Assembly: GCF_030140925.1 (NCBI RefSeq) | Contig: NZ_JARBWD010000001.1 | Coordinates: forward strand, 992,001 to 1,056,000 | Length of the DNA stretch: 64,000 nucleotides | Origin: Parerythrobacter aestuarii | Lineage (GTDB): Bacteria > Pseudomonadota > Alphaproteobacteria > Sphingomonadales > Sphingomonadaceae | Reading direction: 5' to 3' | Part shown: in pieces, positions 51,287 to 61,948 of the stretch | How the letters are laid out: each line of letters begins with the position of its first letter | Position numbering within the stretch: position 1 is the stretch's first letter | Position numbers and translations under genes: made by a program | The notes under the pieces: model-generated | Databases searched by the model: none | What the model was told of the DNA's origin: nothing | What the model saw: only the letters and a program-made list of their open reading frames with translations

Positions 51287-52749
51287 TCGCCCCCGCATTC
51301 GCGTCAAAAGCTATCCTTTCCTGGCCGCGCACGAAGCGCGATGCGCTCCCGCTTGCGCTTTGGACCGCGCAGGAGATTGCCGCGGCCACCGGCGGCGTGG
51401 CGAGCGGCGATTTCCAATGTGCCAATGTCGAGATGGACAGCCGCGATGTCCGCCCCGGCGACCTGTTCGTTGCGCTCAAGGGCGAAGCGATGGACGGGCA
51501 CAGGTTCGTAGAAAAGGCCTTTGCCGCTGGAGCCCCTGCAGCGCTGGTTGATCGCCCGGTCGATGGCCCGCATGTGCTGGTCAAAGACACGACCGAGGCG
51601 CTCCACGCGTTGGCACACGCAGCTCGCGAACGCGCTGATGCGGTGCGGATCGGGGTCACCGGCTCAGTCGGCAAGACCGGGGTCAAGGAAGCGATCTTTG
51701 CCGCCTTGGAACGCTCCAGCCGCGGGCAGGCGCATCGCAGCGTGCGCAGTTACAACAACCATGTCGGCGTCCCGCTCAGCCTCGCGCGGATGCCCGCGCG
51801 CAGCACCTATGGCGTGTTCGAGATGGGCATGAATAACGCGGGTGAGATCAGTGTGCTGACTGAGCATGTCCGCCCGCATGTAGCGGTGATTACTACGATC
51901 GCCCCGGCGCACATCGAGAACCTCGGTTCGATCGAGGCCATCGCCGATGCCAAGGCGGAAATCTTCGCTGCGCTGGAACCCGGTGGTGCTGCTGTCATCC
52001 CGGCCGACAGCCCGCAATACGGCCAGTTGCTGGCGGCGGCAGAGGCGAAGGGGGCACGGGTCCTCTCGTTCGGGCGCTCGCCCGAGGCCAATGTCCGCCT
52101 GCTCGATGCCATTCCCGCCGCCAATGGCGGTTCGCTGGTCACGGCGCAGATCGCCGACAGACGGCTGTGCTACACCGTCGCCGAGCCGGGCGAGCACTGG
52201 GTTTCCAACTCGCTGGCGGTCCTCGGCGCAGTCTATGCCGCCGGGGGCGACCTCGGCGCGGCAGGCCTGGCGCTGGCTGAACTCGGCGGGCTGAAAGGTC
52301 GCGGCGCCCGCCACCAGATCAGCGCGGCTGGAGGGAAGGCGCTGCTGATAGACGAAAGCTACAACGCCAACCCGGCCAGCATGCGCGCTACCTTGCGCCA
52401 GTTGGGACACACGCCTTCCACGCGCCGCATCGTGGTGCTCGGCAGCATGAAGGAACTGGGCGATTTCGGGCCTGATTTCCACGCACAACTGGCTGAACCG
52501 ATCCTCGAGGCGCAGGTCGACCATGCGGTGCTGGTCGGCGAGGAGATGCTGGCCCTTGCGCGGCACTTGGGGAAACAGGGTGAGGCCATGCTTGGCAAGG
52601 GGCTTTCCTTCGCCCATTGCGATGGGCCTGCCGAGGCGATCGCGGCGCTGCAGGAATACGGGCTCGCAGCCGGTGACGCGATCCTGGTCAAGGGCTCCAA
52701 TTCGGTCGGGCTCGGCAAGCTGGTGGACCATTTCACCAGTCGGGTTTGA
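51283..52749 (+). CDS. murF: UDP-MurNAc-tripeptide:D-Ala-D-Ala ligase
   Basis: This 488-aa Mur ligase adds D-Ala-D-Ala to complete the UDP-MurNAc-pentapeptide. VEMDSRDVRPGDLFVALKG is the N-terminal uracil site, VTGSVGKTGVKEAI is the ATP loop (with GVK in place of the usual STT), and VFEMGMNNAGEISVL and DESYNANPASMRATL are typical of MurF. The ATG lies inside the murE stop; longer frames upstream are within murE. The first about 30 residues are an extra extension before LWTAQEIAAATGG. Confidence 0.95.
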   Translation: MIAPAFASKAILSWPRTKRDALPLALWTAQEIAAATGGVASGDFQCANVEMDSRDVRPGDLFVALKGEAMDGHRFVEKAFAAGAPAALVDRPVDGPHVLVKDTTEALHALAHAARERADAVRIGVTGSVGKTGVKEAIFAALERSSRGQAHRSVRSYNNHVGVPLSLARMPARSTYGVFEMGMNNAGEISVLTEHVRPHVAVITTIAPAHIENLGSIEAIADAKAEIFAALEPGGAAVIPADSPQYGQLLAAAEAKGARVLSFGRSPEANVRLLDAIPAANGGSLVTAQIADRRLCYTVAEPGEHWVSNSLAVLGAVYAAGGDLGAAGLALAELGGLKGRGARHQISAAGGKALLIDESYNANPASMRATLRQLGHTPSTRRIVVLGSMKELGDFGPDFHAQLAEPILEAQVDHAVLVGEEMLALARHLGKQGEAMLGKGLSFAHCDGPAEAIAALQEYGLAAGDAILVKGSNSVGLGKLVDHFTSRV

Positions 52750-52770
52750 ACTGGGGGCCGGGAAGACCGA

Positions 52771-53841
52771 ATGCTCTATCTGATTGCCGAGTGGCTGGGT
52801 TTCGAAGGGGTCTTCAACCTCATCCGCTACCAGACCTTCCGGGCCGGGGCGACGCTGATGACTGCGCTTGTCATCGGGCTCATCATCGGGCCGCGCTTCA
52901 TCAACATGCTGCGCGTGCGGCAGGGCAAGGGCCAGCCGATCCGCGAAGACGGGCCGCAGAGCCATCTTGCCAAGCGCGGCACGCCGACCATGGGCGGGCT
53001 GATGATCCTCGTCTCGCTGACGCTGTCTTTGCTGTTGTGGATGGACCTGAGGAACCCGTTCGTATGGGCCTGCATAGCGGTGACCATCGGTTTCGGCGTG
53101 ATCGGCTTCCTCGACGACTATGACAAGGTTTCCAAGGCCAGCCACAAAGGGCTGTCAGGCAAGGTCCGCCTGCTGCTGGAATTCGTGGTGGCGGGGATCG
53201 CCAGCTATATCATCGTCAGCCAGATCAACACCTGGCTCTATGTCCCCTTCGTCTCCGACCAGGCGATCCCGCTGGGGCCGTTCTACTATGTCTTCGCCGC
53301 TGTCGTGATCGTGGGCTTCGGCAATGCCGTGAACCTGACCGACGGGCTCGACGGACTGGCGATCATGCCGGTCATCATCGCCGCCGGGACCTTCGCCATC
53401 ATCGCCTATCTCGCGGGCCGGGCGGACTTCTCGGCCTATCTCGGCATCCCGCATGTCCCGGGCGCAGGCGAGCTGGCGATCTTCTGCGCCGCGATCATGG
53501 GCGGCGGACTCGCCTTCCTGTGGTTCAACGCGCCGCCGGCCGCGGTGTTCATGGGCGACACCGGCTCGCTGGCGCTGGGCGGGGCCCTGGGCGCGATAGC
53601 GGTCGCCAGCCATCACGAGATCGTGCTGCTGATCGTCGGCGGACTGTTCGTGGCCGAAACCGCCAGCGTCATCATCCAGGTGTTCTGGTTCAAGCGCACC
53701 GGCAAGCGGATCTTCCGCATGGCTCCCATCCACCACCACTTCGAACAGCTGGGCTGGAGCGAGAGCAAGGTCGTGATCCGGTTCTGGATCATCTCCATGG
53801 TGCTGGCGCTGATGGGCCTCGCGACGCTGAAGCTGCGATGA
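52771..53841 (+). CDS. mraY: Phospho-MurNAc-pentapeptide translocase
   Basis: This 356-aa membrane enzyme makes lipid I. It has about ten membrane helices and the MraY family marks: [21 protein letters not shown], the Asp pair in [27 protein letters not shown] and the C-terminal [20 protein letters not shown] 21-base gap after murF is one of the few non-overlaps of the cluster. ATGA overlap with murD. Confidence 0.98.
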   Translation: MLYLIAEWLGFEGVFNLIRYQTFRAGATLMTALVIGLIIGPRFINMLRVRQGKGQPIREDGPQSHLAKRGTPTMGGLMILVSLTLSLLLWMDLRNPFVWACIAVTIGFGVIGFLDDYDKVSKASHKGLSGKVRLLLEFVVAGIASYIIVSQINTWLYVPFVSDQAIPLGPFYYVFAAVVIVGFGNAVNLTDGLDGLAIMPVIIAAGTFAIIAYLAGRADFSAYLGIPHVPGAGELAIFCAAIMGGGLAFLWFNAPPAAVFMGDTGSLALGGALGAIAVASHHEIVLLIVGGLFVAETASVIIQVFWFKRTGKRIFRMAPIHHHFEQLGWSESKVVIRFWIISMVLALMGLATLKLR

Positions 53842-55199
53842 TCACCTGCTCCGCCTGGTCCGGCAAGAAATTTGCCGTCCTTGGCCTCGCCCGTTCCGGC
53901 CAGGCCACGGTCGAGGCGCTGCTGGCGAGCGGTGCCGAGGTTATGGTGTGGGACCGGCAGGAAGAACCGCGCCTCGCCTTCGAAGGCCGCGCCCGCATTG
54001 GCGACCCGATGGCGGAGGACCTGACTGGGTTCGCCGGGATCGTGGTGTCGCCCGGCGTTCCGCTGAACACCCACCCTATCGTCCAGCGCGCCGAGAAATT
54101 CGGCGTCCCAATCATCGGCGATATCGAACTGTTCGCGCAGGCCCGTGCCGAGCTGCCGCGGCACAAAGTCGTCGGCATCACCGGCACCAACGGCAAGAGC
54201 ACCACCACCGCGCTGGTCCACCATATCCTCAAGATCGCTGGTGTCCCGACTACGCTCGGCGGCAATATCGGCCTGCCGATCCTTGGGCAGGAACCGCTCC
54301 CAGAGGGCGGGGTCTATGTGCTGGAGCTGTCGAGCTACCAGATCGACCTGACCCAGAGCCTCGATTGCGATGTGGCGGTGTTGCTGAATATCACGCCGGA
54401 TCACCTGGATCGGTATGACAACTTCGAGGCCTATGCGGCGTCCAAGAACCGCCTGCTGGAGATGCAGACTGGCGATCACTATGCGCTCATCAATTGGAAA
54501 GCTTTTGAAGGTGGCCTGATCCACCCGGGCAAGGCCGGTTTCAACGGTATCGTTCCGGCGAGCGAAGCTGGGCAAGCTCACTGGCCCTCGCTGCAAGGGC
54601 CACATAATGCCGAAAATGCCGGTGCCGCCATGGCAGCCTGTGCATGGCTCGGCTTGTCCGTACACCAGATTGAAGCTGGCCTGCGCACCTTCACCGGTCT
54701 CCCCCACCGCATGGAACGGGTCACCACCCACAATGGCGTGCTGTTCATCAACGACAGCAAGGCCACCAACCCTGACAGTACCGCCCCGGCGCTCGCGGCG
54801 TTCCCGCCTGAAGCGGGTGGCCCGCGCATCCACTGGATCGTCGGTGGGCTGCCCAAGGAAGATGGGCTGGGTGCGACAGAGGCCTATCTCGCCAATGTCA
54901 AACGCGCCTACGCCATCGGTGAAGCCGGGCCGCGCTTTGCCGAACTGCTCGAAGGCCGCGTGCCGGTAGACCGCAGCGAAATGATCTGCGCCGCCGTGCG
55001 CCGCGCGATGCGAGATGCTGTGCCCGGCGATGTGATCCTGCTCTCGCCTGCCTGCGCCAGCTTCGACCAGTTCAAGGATTTCGAGCGCCGCGGCGAGCAT
55101 TTCCGCCAGATCGTCGCCGCGTTGACCGGTGAGGATGTCGAGGCCGAAAGCGAGCCTACGATTGATCACGCCAAGGATCACGGGGGCAAGGCGGCATGA
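53838..55199 (+). CDS. murD: UDP-MurNAc-L-alanine:D-glutamate ligase
   Basis: This 453-aa Mur ligase adds D-Glu. [23 protein letters not shown] is the N-terminal nucleotide fold, [21 protein letters not shown] the ATP loop, and [22 protein letters not shown] and [17 protein letters not shown] further landmarks. The ATG lies inside the mraY stop. A His/Asp-rich short tail follows the last domain. ATGA overlap with ftsW. Confidence 0.96.
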   Translation: MITCSAWSGKKFAVLGLARSGQATVEALLASGAEVMVWDRQEEPRLAFEGRARIGDPMAEDLTGFAGIVVSPGVPLNTHPIVQRAEKFGVPIIGDIELFAQARAELPRHKVVGITGTNGKSTTTALVHHILKIAGVPTTLGGNIGLPILGQEPLPEGGVYVLELSSYQIDLTQSLDCDVAVLLNITPDHLDRYDNFEAYAASKNRLLEMQTGDHYALINWKAFEGGLIHPGKAGFNGIVPASEAGQAHWPSLQGPHNAENAGAAMAACAWLGLSVHQIEAGLRTFTGLPHRMERVTTHNGVLFINDSKATNPDSTAPALAAFPPEAGGPRIHWIVGGLPKEDGLGATEAYLANVKRAYAIGEAGPRFAELLEGRVPVDRSEMICAAVRRAMRDAVPGDVILLSPACASFDQFKDFERRGEHFRQIVAALTGEDVEAESEPTIDHAKDHGGKAA

Positions 55200-56434
55200 G
55201 CAGTTTCCCCTCCGCAGGCCAGCCCTACGTTCCCGGCGTCGGTGAGCGCATGGCGCATGTCACGCACCAGCGGGGTTCCAAATCGTCCGAGCTCAAGATC
55301 TGGTGGCGCGAAGTCGACCGGGTCCTGCTGGCGCTGATCTTCGCGCTGATGCTGATCGGCACGGCGGCGGTCGCGGCAGGCTCGCCTGCCAGCGCGCGGC
55401 GATTGTCGACTGCGACCGATAAGCTGCCCGATCTCTATTTCTACTGGGCGCACCTGCGTTGGCAGGTGGTCGGGATTGCGGTGATGCTGGGCGCTTCCGC
55501 GCTCAGCCGCGACAACGCCCGCCGTCTCGGGATCGTGCTTGCCGCTGCCATGTTGGGGGCGCTGATGCTGGTGCCGCTGATCGGCTACGAAGTGAACGGT
55601 GCCAAGCGCTGGATCCGGTTCGGCCTGGGCTTCCAGCCGAGCGAGTTCCTCAAGCCCGGTTTTGCCATTGCCATGGCCTGGATCCTGTCTTGGCGGCTCA
55701 AGGATCCGCACTTGCCGGTGCTGGCAATCGTGACCGGGCTGATGGGCTTGATCGCCTTGCTGCTGATGCTGCAGCCGAACCTCGGGGCCACGATCCTGTT
55801 CGGCGGGGTGTGGTTCGTGCTGGTGATGCTGTCGGGCGTCTCGATGAAGAAGATCGGCGGGATCATCGCCGCAGGAGTGGCGGCGCTGACAGCAGCCTAT
55901 TTCTTCTACGACAATGCCCGCTATCGCATTGACGCCTTCCTCGGCGGGGGGACCGAATTCGACCAGGTCGACCTTGCGCAGAAGACCCTGCTGGGCGGCG
56001 GCTGGACCGGCACCGGTTTCTGGCTGGGCCTCAAGAAGATGAGCCTGCCCGAAGCGCATACAGACTATGTCTTCTCCGTCATCGGCGAGGAATTCGGGTT
56101 GCTGGTATGTGCCATCGTAGTGATCCTCTATCTCGCCATCGTCGCCCGCGTGCTGGTGCGGCTGGCGGATGAAGAAAACCTGTTCGCGCTGCTGGCGGCG
56201 GCCGGGCTGACCGCGCAGATCGGCGGGCAGGCCTTCATCAACATCCTCGTCAACCTGCAGCTGTTCCCGTCGAAAGGCATGACTTTGCCGCTGGTCAGCT
56301 ATGGCGGCAGCTCGACGATTGCCGTATGCCTTGCCGTCGGGTTGCTGTTGGCGTTGACCCGCCGCAACCCGTTCCTGACGCGCGAAACCCCCGGCCTCCG
56401 CGCGCTGCTGACAGACAAGGAGAAAGGCGCATGA
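55196..56434 (+). CDS. ftsW: Peptidoglycan glycosyltransferase FtsW
   Basis: This 412-aa SEDS protein polymerises septal glycan strands together with FtsI. About ten membrane helices; conserved parts include NGAKRWIRFGLGFQPSEFLKP, LLLMLQPNLGATILF, PEAHTDYVFSVIGEEFGL and LPLVSYGGSSTIAVCLAVG. A cytoplasmic N-terminus of about 45 residues precedes helix 1. ATGA overlaps on both sides. Confidence 0.96.
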   Translation: MSSFPSAGQPYVPGVGERMAHVTHQRGSKSSELKIWWREVDRVLLALIFALMLIGTAAVAAGSPASARRLSTATDKLPDLYFYWAHLRWQVVGIAVMLGASALSRDNARRLGIVLAAAMLGALMLVPLIGYEVNGAKRWIRFGLGFQPSEFLKPGFAIAMAWILSWRLKDPHLPVLAIVTGLMGLIALLLMLQPNLGATILFGGVWFVLVMLSGVSMKKIGGIIAAGVAALTAAYFFYDNARYRIDAFLGGGTEFDQVDLAQKTLLGGGWTGTGFWLGLKKMSLPEAHTDYVFSVIGEEFGLLVCAIVVILYLAIVARVLVRLADEENLFALLAAAGLTAQIGGQAFINILVNLQLFPSKGMTLPLVSYGGSSTIAVCLAVGLLLALTRRNPFLTRETPGLRALLTDKEKGA

Positions 56435-57702
56435 CCGGCGCCAACAGGCACTATGTCCTCGCTGCAGGCGGAACGGGCGGGCACATGTTGCCCGCTTTTG
56501 CGCTCGCTGCGGAGCTCGAGCGGCGCGGCCACCACGTTGCGCTGATGACCGACGAACGCGGGGCGAAGATCCCCGGCAAGCCCGACTTCCTGCCTGCGCA
56601 TATCCTGCCCGCCGGGCGCTTCGGCAAGAACCCGCTGCGCTGGTTTGGCGGTGTGCGCGCCGTGTTGCGCGGGCGCGATATGGCCAAGCGTCTGTTCGAA
56701 ACATTCGAGCCAAGCGCTGTCGTAGGCTTCGGCGGCTACCCGGCGTTTCCGACCATGCTGGCCGCAACCGGCGAAGGTATCCCGACCGTGATCCACGAGC
56801 AGAACGCTGTGCTGGGCCGGGTCAATCGCTTCTTGGCCGGGCGGGTCAATGCCATTGCTACGGCTTACCCCGAGATCAAGCGACTCGATGCCAAGCATGC
56901 CGAAAAGGTGCACCTGGTCGGCAATCCGGTCCGTGCGCAAGTCCTGACCCTTCGGGACGAGCCGTTTCCGGCGTTTACTGAGGACGGCTTGCTCAAGGTG
57001 CTTGTTACCGGTGGCAGTCAGGGCGCGCGTATCCTCAGCGATGTCATCCCCGATGCTCTCTCGATGCTGCAGCCGGCCTTGCGGCAGCGGCTGCAAGTCA
57101 CGCAGCAATGCCGACCAGAAGATGTCGAACGCGTGCGTGGGCGGTATGCCAGCCATGACATCCCCGCCGAACTGGCTACCTATTTCGACGATATGGCGGA
57201 GCGGCTGGCGGACGCACATCTCTTTATCGGCAGGGCGGGTGCCTCCACGATTGCCGAGCTGACAGCTGTTGGACGCCCGGCCATCCTCATTCCGCTGCCG
57301 ATCGCGACAGACGACCATCAAGCCTACAATACCGAAGAGATGGTCAAGGCAGGCGGCGCGAGGATGATCCGGCAGCCAATGTCCACGCTCAAGGACACAT
57401 CTTCAATGGGCGAGGAAGGTGATTCCATTCGCTGGAAGCAGTCGGATGTTCAAGCCAAGATGGCGAAGGACATTGCGCGGCAAATCCAGGCGATGGCCCA
57501 GCGTCCGGAAACGCTTGCCACCGCCGCCCATGCGGCGTGGAATTGCGGCCGGCCCAAGGCTGTGAAGGACCTTGCCGACCTCGTCGAGAGCTTTGGCGGG
57601 GCGGAAATGATGGATGTGATCAAGGTGACGGGCGATAGCCCGCGTGCCTCCTCGCAAACCGCCGCTGCCACCCGCAATGCTGCGCGGGAGAGCGCCGAAT
57701 GA
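56431..57702 (+). CDS. murG: UDP-GlcNAc:lipid I GlcNAc transferase MurG, with an insert
   Basis: This 423-aa GT28 enzyme makes lipid II on the inner membrane face. N-terminal [21 protein letters not shown] and [18 protein letters not shown] bind lipid I; C-terminal [39 protein letters not shown] and [13 protein letters not shown] bind UDP-GlcNAc. It is longer than usual: a polar stretch of roughly 20-25 residues (about 316-340, starting [15 protein letters not shown]) breaks the usual join between the RMIRQ region and the [10 protein letters not shown] helix, and there is a tail of about 35 residues. ATGA overlaps on both sides. Confidence 0.95.
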   Translation: MTGANRHYVLAAGGTGGHMLPAFALAAELERRGHHVALMTDERGAKIPGKPDFLPAHILPAGRFGKNPLRWFGGVRAVLRGRDMAKRLFETFEPSAVVGFGGYPAFPTMLAATGEGIPTVIHEQNAVLGRVNRFLAGRVNAIATAYPEIKRLDAKHAEKVHLVGNPVRAQVLTLRDEPFPAFTEDGLLKVLVTGGSQGARILSDVIPDALSMLQPALRQRLQVTQQCRPEDVERVRGRYASHDIPAELATYFDDMAERLADAHLFIGRAGASTIAELTAVGRPAILIPLPIATDDHQAYNTEEMVKAGGARMIRQPMSTLKDTSSMGEEGDSIRWKQSDVQAKMAKDIARQIQAMAQRPETLATAAHAAWNCGRPKAVKDLADLVESFGGAEMMDVIKVTGDSPRASSQTAAATRNAARESAE

Positions 57703-59120
57703 AAGGCGTCGGCACCGATATCGGGACGATCCATTTCGTCGGCATCGGCGGGATCGGCATGTCCGGCATTGCCGAGGTAATGCACAACCTCGGCTACAGC
57801 GTGCAGGGCAGCGATCTCAGTGAAAGCGCCAGTGTCGAGCGGCTCAAGGCGCGCGGGATCGAAGTCATGATCGGTCATGCGCCGGAGAATGTCGAGAACG
57901 CTGCCGTAGTTGTGACCTCGACCGCGGTGAAACGCACCAACCCCGAAGTCGCAGCCGCGCTCGAAGCGCGCATCCCGGTCGTGCGCCGCGCGGAAATGCT
58001 GGCCGAGCTGATGCGGCTCAAGAGCACCGTGGCGGTCGCCGGCACGCATGGCAAGACCACCACCACCAGCATGATCGCCGCACTGCTCGATGCCGGCAAT
58101 GTCGACCCGACCGTGATCAACGGCGGGATCATCGAACAATATGGTTCCAACGCCCGGTTGGGTGACAGCGACTGGATGGTGGTCGAGGCGGACGAAAGCG
58201 ACGGCAGCTTCCTGCGGCTCGACGGGACCATTGCCGTCGTCACCAATATCGATCCCGAGCATCTCGACCACTATGGCGATTTCGACGGTGTAAAACGGGC
58301 CTTCGTCGAGTTCATCCATAACGTGCCGTTCTATGGTGCGGCGATCCTGTGCGTCGATCATCCCGAAGTGCAATCGGTGATCGGGCAGGTCCGCGATCGC
58401 AAAGTCGTGACCTATGGCTTCTCGCTGCAAGCCGACATTTGCGGGGTGAACATCCGCCCAGAAGGCGGCGGTAACGTGTTCGACGTCATCGTGCGCCAGC
58501 GCGGCGAGGAAGACCGCCGGATCGCCGACGTCCACTTGCCGATGCCCGGTCGCCACAATGTCCAGAATGCGCTCGCCGCAATTGCCGTGGCGATCGAGAT
58601 GGGCTGCTCCGACGATGTCATCCAGAGCGGCTTCGGCAGTTTCGGCGGCGTCCGGCGTCGCTTTACCAAGGTTGGCGAAGTCGATGGGGTGACGATCATC
58701 GACGACTACGGCCACCACCCGGTCGAAATCACTGCCGTCCTGGGCGCAGCGCGCGAAGCCGCGTCCTCAAGTGGTGGAGGCCGCGTCATCGCCGTCGCCC
58801 AGCCGCACCGGTACACCCGCCTGCGCGACCTGATGGAAGAGTTCCAGACCTGCTTCAACGAGGCCGACAGCGTCTATGTCACTCCGGTCTATGCCGCGGG
58901 TGAGGACCCGATCGAAGGCGTCAGCGCGGAATCGCTTGTCGAAGGGCTGAAACTGCGCGGTCATCGGCACGCATCGACCATTGCCGACGAAGACGAGCTG
59001 GCGAAGGTGCTTGCCGGCGAGATCGCGCCGGGTGACCTCGTCGTCTGCCTCGGCGCGGGCGACATCACCAAGTGGGCTGCGGGCCTCGCCGATGCCATCC
59101 GGCTGGAGCGCACCGTATGA
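57699..59120 (+). CDS. murC: UDP-MurNAc:L-alanine ligase
   Basis: This 473-aa Mur ligase adds the first stem residue. [22 protein letters not shown] opens the protein, [21 protein letters not shown] is the ATP loop, and [25 protein letters not shown] and [12 protein letters not shown] are typical of MurC. ATGA overlaps with murG and murB. Confidence 0.98.
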   Translation: MKGVGTDIGTIHFVGIGGIGMSGIAEVMHNLGYSVQGSDLSESASVERLKARGIEVMIGHAPENVENAAVVVTSTAVKRTNPEVAAALEARIPVVRRAEMLAELMRLKSTVAVAGTHGKTTTTSMIAALLDAGNVDPTVINGGIIEQYGSNARLGDSDWMVVEADESDGSFLRLDGTIAVVTNIDPEHLDHYGDFDGVKRAFVEFIHNVPFYGAAILCVDHPEVQSVIGQVRDRKVVTYGFSLQADICGVNIRPEGGGNVFDVIVRQRGEEDRRIADVHLPMPGRHNVQNALAAIAVAIEMGCSDDVIQSGFGSFGGVRRRFTKVGEVDGVTIIDDYGHHPVEITAVLGAAREAASSSGGGRVIAVAQPHRYTRLRDLMEEFQTCFNEADSVYVTPVYAAGEDPIEGVSAESLVEGLKLRGHRHASTIADEDELAKVLAGEIAPGDLVVCLGAGDITKWAAGLADAIRLERTV

Positions 59121-60088
59121 CGATGCACCAGCCCGATGATTGGGCCATGCACGATACCGGTTCCGCCCCGACTGCCGAGGTCGAGGAAACGATGAACGCG
59201 CCCGTCGCCATCGAAGGATTGCGCGGGCGGCTGACCCGCGAAGCGTCGCTGGCCAAGCTCGTGTGGTTCAAGGCCGGGGGCAATGCCGACTGGCTGTTCG
59301 AGCCGGCCGACCTCGACGATCTCAAGACCTTCCTCAATCGGCTCAATGGCGAATTGCCGGTGATGGCACTTGGCCTCGGCTCCAACATGATCATTCGCGA
59401 TGGCGGCGTTCCGGGCGTCGTCATCAAGCTCGGCAAGGCCTTCGCAAAGGTCGAGCCGCATGACGATCACACGGTCACCTGCGGAGCGGCGGCGCATGGC
59501 GTGCTGGTTGCTTCGACCGCGCGTGACGCCGGGATCGCGGGGCTCGAATTCATGCGCGGTATCCCCGGCACCATCGGCGGTTTCGTGCGCATGAATGCCG
59601 GGGCCTATGGCCGCGAGATGGCCGATGTGCTGATCGATTGCCAGGTCGTGCTGCCTGAAGGCGACCTCGTGACGTTGCCGGTGGCCGACCTGCAATACAC
59701 CTATCGCCACTCAGCCTTGCCCGAAGGTGCTGCGGTCGTCTCCGCCCGGCTGCAGGGCGAGCCGGGCGATCCGGCGGTGATCGGGGCCGAGATGGAGCGC
59801 ATCGCGAAGGCGCGCGAGGATTCGCAGCCGGTCCGGACCAAGACCGGAGGGTCGACCTTCAAGAACCCACCCGGGCACAAGGCCTGGGAACTGGTCGATG
59901 CAGCCGGCTGTCGCAGCCTGCGCATCGGCGGCGCGCAGGTGAGCGAGAAGCACACCAATTTCCTCATCAATGTCGACAACGCCACCAGCGCCGATATCGA
60001 GGCGCTGGGCGAAGAGGTCATGCGCCGTGTGTACCAGAACTCCGGGATCAGGCTGGAATGGGAAATCCAGCGGGTGGGGCGGCCATGA
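59117..60088 (+). CDS. murB: UDP-N-acetylenolpyruvoylglucosamine reductase
   Basis: This 323-aa FAD enzyme makes UDP-MurNAc. It is of type II/I short form with [63 protein letters not shown], and the catalytic Ser in [19 protein letters not shown]. About 30 polar residues precede the family start; an internal ATG near [10 protein letters not shown] is an alternative start. The ATG at 59117 lies in the murC stop. ATGA overlap with ddl. Confidence 0.95.
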   Translation: MTMHQPDDWAMHDTGSAPTAEVEETMNAPVAIEGLRGRLTREASLAKLVWFKAGGNADWLFEPADLDDLKTFLNRLNGELPVMALGLGSNMIIRDGGVPGVVIKLGKAFAKVEPHDDHTVTCGAAAHGVLVASTARDAGIAGLEFMRGIPGTIGGFVRMNAGAYGREMADVLIDCQVVLPEGDLVTLPVADLQYTYRHSALPEGAAVVSARLQGEPGDPAVIGAEMERIAKAREDSQPVRTKTGGSTFKNPPGHKAWELVDAAGCRSLRIGGAQVSEKHTNFLINVDNATSADIEALGEEVMRRVYQNSGIRLEWEIQRVGRP

Positions 60089-61023
60089 GCCTCCCCAAAC
60101 TCCATGTCGCTGTCCTGATGGGCGGCTGGGCCAATGAGCGCTCGGTCTCTCTGATGAGCGGTGAAGGCGTCGCCAAGGCGCTGGAGGCGCGGGGCCACCG
60201 CGTGACCCGGATCGATATGGACCGGCAGGTCGCCGCCCGCATCGCCGAGACCGAGCCCGATGTCGTGTTCAACGCGCTCCACGGCGTGCCGGGTGAGGAT
60301 GGCACGGTGCAGGGCATGCTCGACCTAATGGGCATTCCTTATACCCACTCCGGCCTCGCAACCTCCGTGATCGCCATCGACAAGGAACTGACCAAGCAGG
60401 CGCTGGTGCCGCATGGCATTCCGATGCCGGGAGGCCGGATCGTCAGGAGCGAGGAGCTCTACGAGAAGGATCCGCTCGCGCGGCCTTATGTGCTCAAGCC
60501 GGTCAATGAAGGCTCCTCGGTCGGCGTTGCCATCGTCACCGACGAAAGCAACTACGGCAACCCGATCCGCCGCGATGCGGTGGGGCCGTGGCAGGAGTTC
60601 GAGAGCCTGCTGGCCGAGCCCTTCATCCGCGGTCGCGAGCTGACCACGGCGGTGGTCGGCGGAAAAGCGCTGGCAGTTACCGAGCTCAAGCCGAAGAGCG
60701 GCTTCTACGATTTCGACGCCAAATATACCGACGGGATGACCGAGCACGTCTGCCCCGCCGATATCCCGCCCGAGATCGAAGCGTTGTGCAAGAAATACGC
60801 GCTCGAAGCCCACCGCGTGCTTGGCTGCAGGGGCACCAGCCGGACCGATTACCGCTGGGATGATGAACTGGGCGAAGACGGGCTGTTCGTGCTCGAGACC
60901 AACACCCAGCCGGGGATGACTCCGCTCAGCCTCGTTCCGGAGCAAGCGAAGTTCGTCGGGATGAGCTATGAAGACCTGGTCGAGGCGATTATCGCTGATG
61001 CGCTCGACCATTTTGCGCAATAG
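60085..61023 (+). CDS. ddl: D-alanine--D-alanine ligase
   Basis: This 312-aa ATP-grasp enzyme makes the D-Ala-D-Ala dipeptide used by MurF. VLMGGWANERSVSLMSGEGVA is the N-terminal loop, FNALHGVPGEDGTVQGML the substrate region, VLKPVNEGSSVGVAIV the ATP-grasp lid and LFVLETNTQPGMTPLSL the metal site. Coupled to murB (ATGA); 13 bases before ftsQ. Confidence 0.97.
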   Translation: MSLPKLHVAVLMGGWANERSVSLMSGEGVAKALEARGHRVTRIDMDRQVAARIAETEPDVVFNALHGVPGEDGTVQGMLDLMGIPYTHSGLATSVIAIDKELTKQALVPHGIPMPGGRIVRSEELYEKDPLARPYVLKPVNEGSSVGVAIVTDESNYGNPIRRDAVGPWQEFESLLAEPFIRGRELTTAVVGGKALAVTELKPKSGFYDFDAKYTDGMTEHVCPADIPPEIEALCKKYALEAHRVLGCRGTSRTDYRWDDELGEDGLFVLETNTQPGMTPLSLVPEQAKFVGMSYEDLVEAIIADALDHFAQ

Positions 61024-61036
61024 TCGGGAGGCAGCG

Positions 61037-61948
61037 ATGGCGACTAAAGTCAGGCGCAAGGGGCAGGGAGTCCGCCGCTCGGCTGCAGCACAGAACCGTG
61101 CGGCCAGGGCACGGCAGGTGCGCAACCAGGGCAAGGGCATGCTCGATGGCGCAATGGCGTTGCTGCCCTTTACCGACGAGCAACTGCACCGGATCTTCCT
61201 CGCCATCATCCTTGGCGGGGCTGTCGCGCTGGCGTGGTTTGTTGCCAGCCTTGCAGGGCTTCCCGCCATGGCGCGCGCACAGATCGCAGAAGTCGCCTCC
61301 GATGCCGGGTTCGAAGTCCGCCGCGTGCGGGTTAGCGGGGTCGACCGGATGAACGAACTCAAGGTATACGAGGCCGCCTATGGCCAGCGCGATACTCCCA
61401 TGCCGCTGGTCGATCTGGAGGCTCTGCGCGAAGAGCTGGTGGCGATGGACTGGGTCAAGGATGCCCGCGTTTCGCGCCAGCTGCCGGAAACGCTGGTCAT
61501 CGATATCGTCGAGCGCACCCCGCATGCGGTGCTGGTCCAGCCCGGAAGGCTAGTGCTGATCGATGCTACCGGTGTCGCGCTGGAGCCGATTTCCGAAGCC
61601 AATGCAAAGGGCATGCTGCGCGTGGCCGGGCCGGGTGCGTCGAAACAGGTTACTGCGCTGGGCGAATTGCTCGAAGCGGCCCCTGCGCTCAAACCCCAGG
61701 TCACTGCCGCCGAGTGGGTCGGCAATCGCCGCTGGAACCTTACCTTCACCACCGAACAGGTGCTGGCCCTGCCGCAGGGCGAAGACGAAGCGGCGACTGC
61801 CCTGATCAACTTTGCCCGGCTCGACGGCCAGAACCGCCTGCTCGGCGGCAAGGTCGCGACCTTCGACATGCGGGTACCGGAGCGGGTCTACATGCGCATC
61901 CCGGGCCGCTCGCAGCAGGTCCTCAATAGCGAAGGGAGCGCCAACTGA
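61037..61948 (+). CDS. ftsQ: Cell division protein FtsQ
   Basis: This 303-aa bitopic divisome protein has a very basic cytoplasmic N-terminus (about 1-35, many Arg and Lys), one membrane helix (RIFLAIILGGAVALAWFVASLAG), a POTRA domain (FEVRRVRVSGVDRMNELKVYEAA) and the FtsQ beta domain (MDWVKDARVSRQLPETLVIDIVE ... LVLIDATGVAL). GGGAGG precedes the ATG. The ftsA ATG overlaps its stop (TGATG). Confidence 0.94.
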   Translation: MATKVRRKGQGVRRSAAAQNRAARARQVRNQGKGMLDGAMALLPFTDEQLHRIFLAIILGGAVALAWFVASLAGLPAMARAQIAEVASDAGFEVRRVRVSGVDRMNELKVYEAAYGQRDTPMPLVDLEALREELVAMDWVKDARVSRQLPETLVIDIVERTPHAVLVQPGRLVLIDATGVALEPISEANAKGMLRVAGPGASKQVTALGELLEAAPALKPQVTAAEWVGNRRWNLTFTTEQVLALPQGEDEAATALINFARLDGQNRLLGGKVATFDMRVPERVYMRIPGRSQQVLNSEGSAN

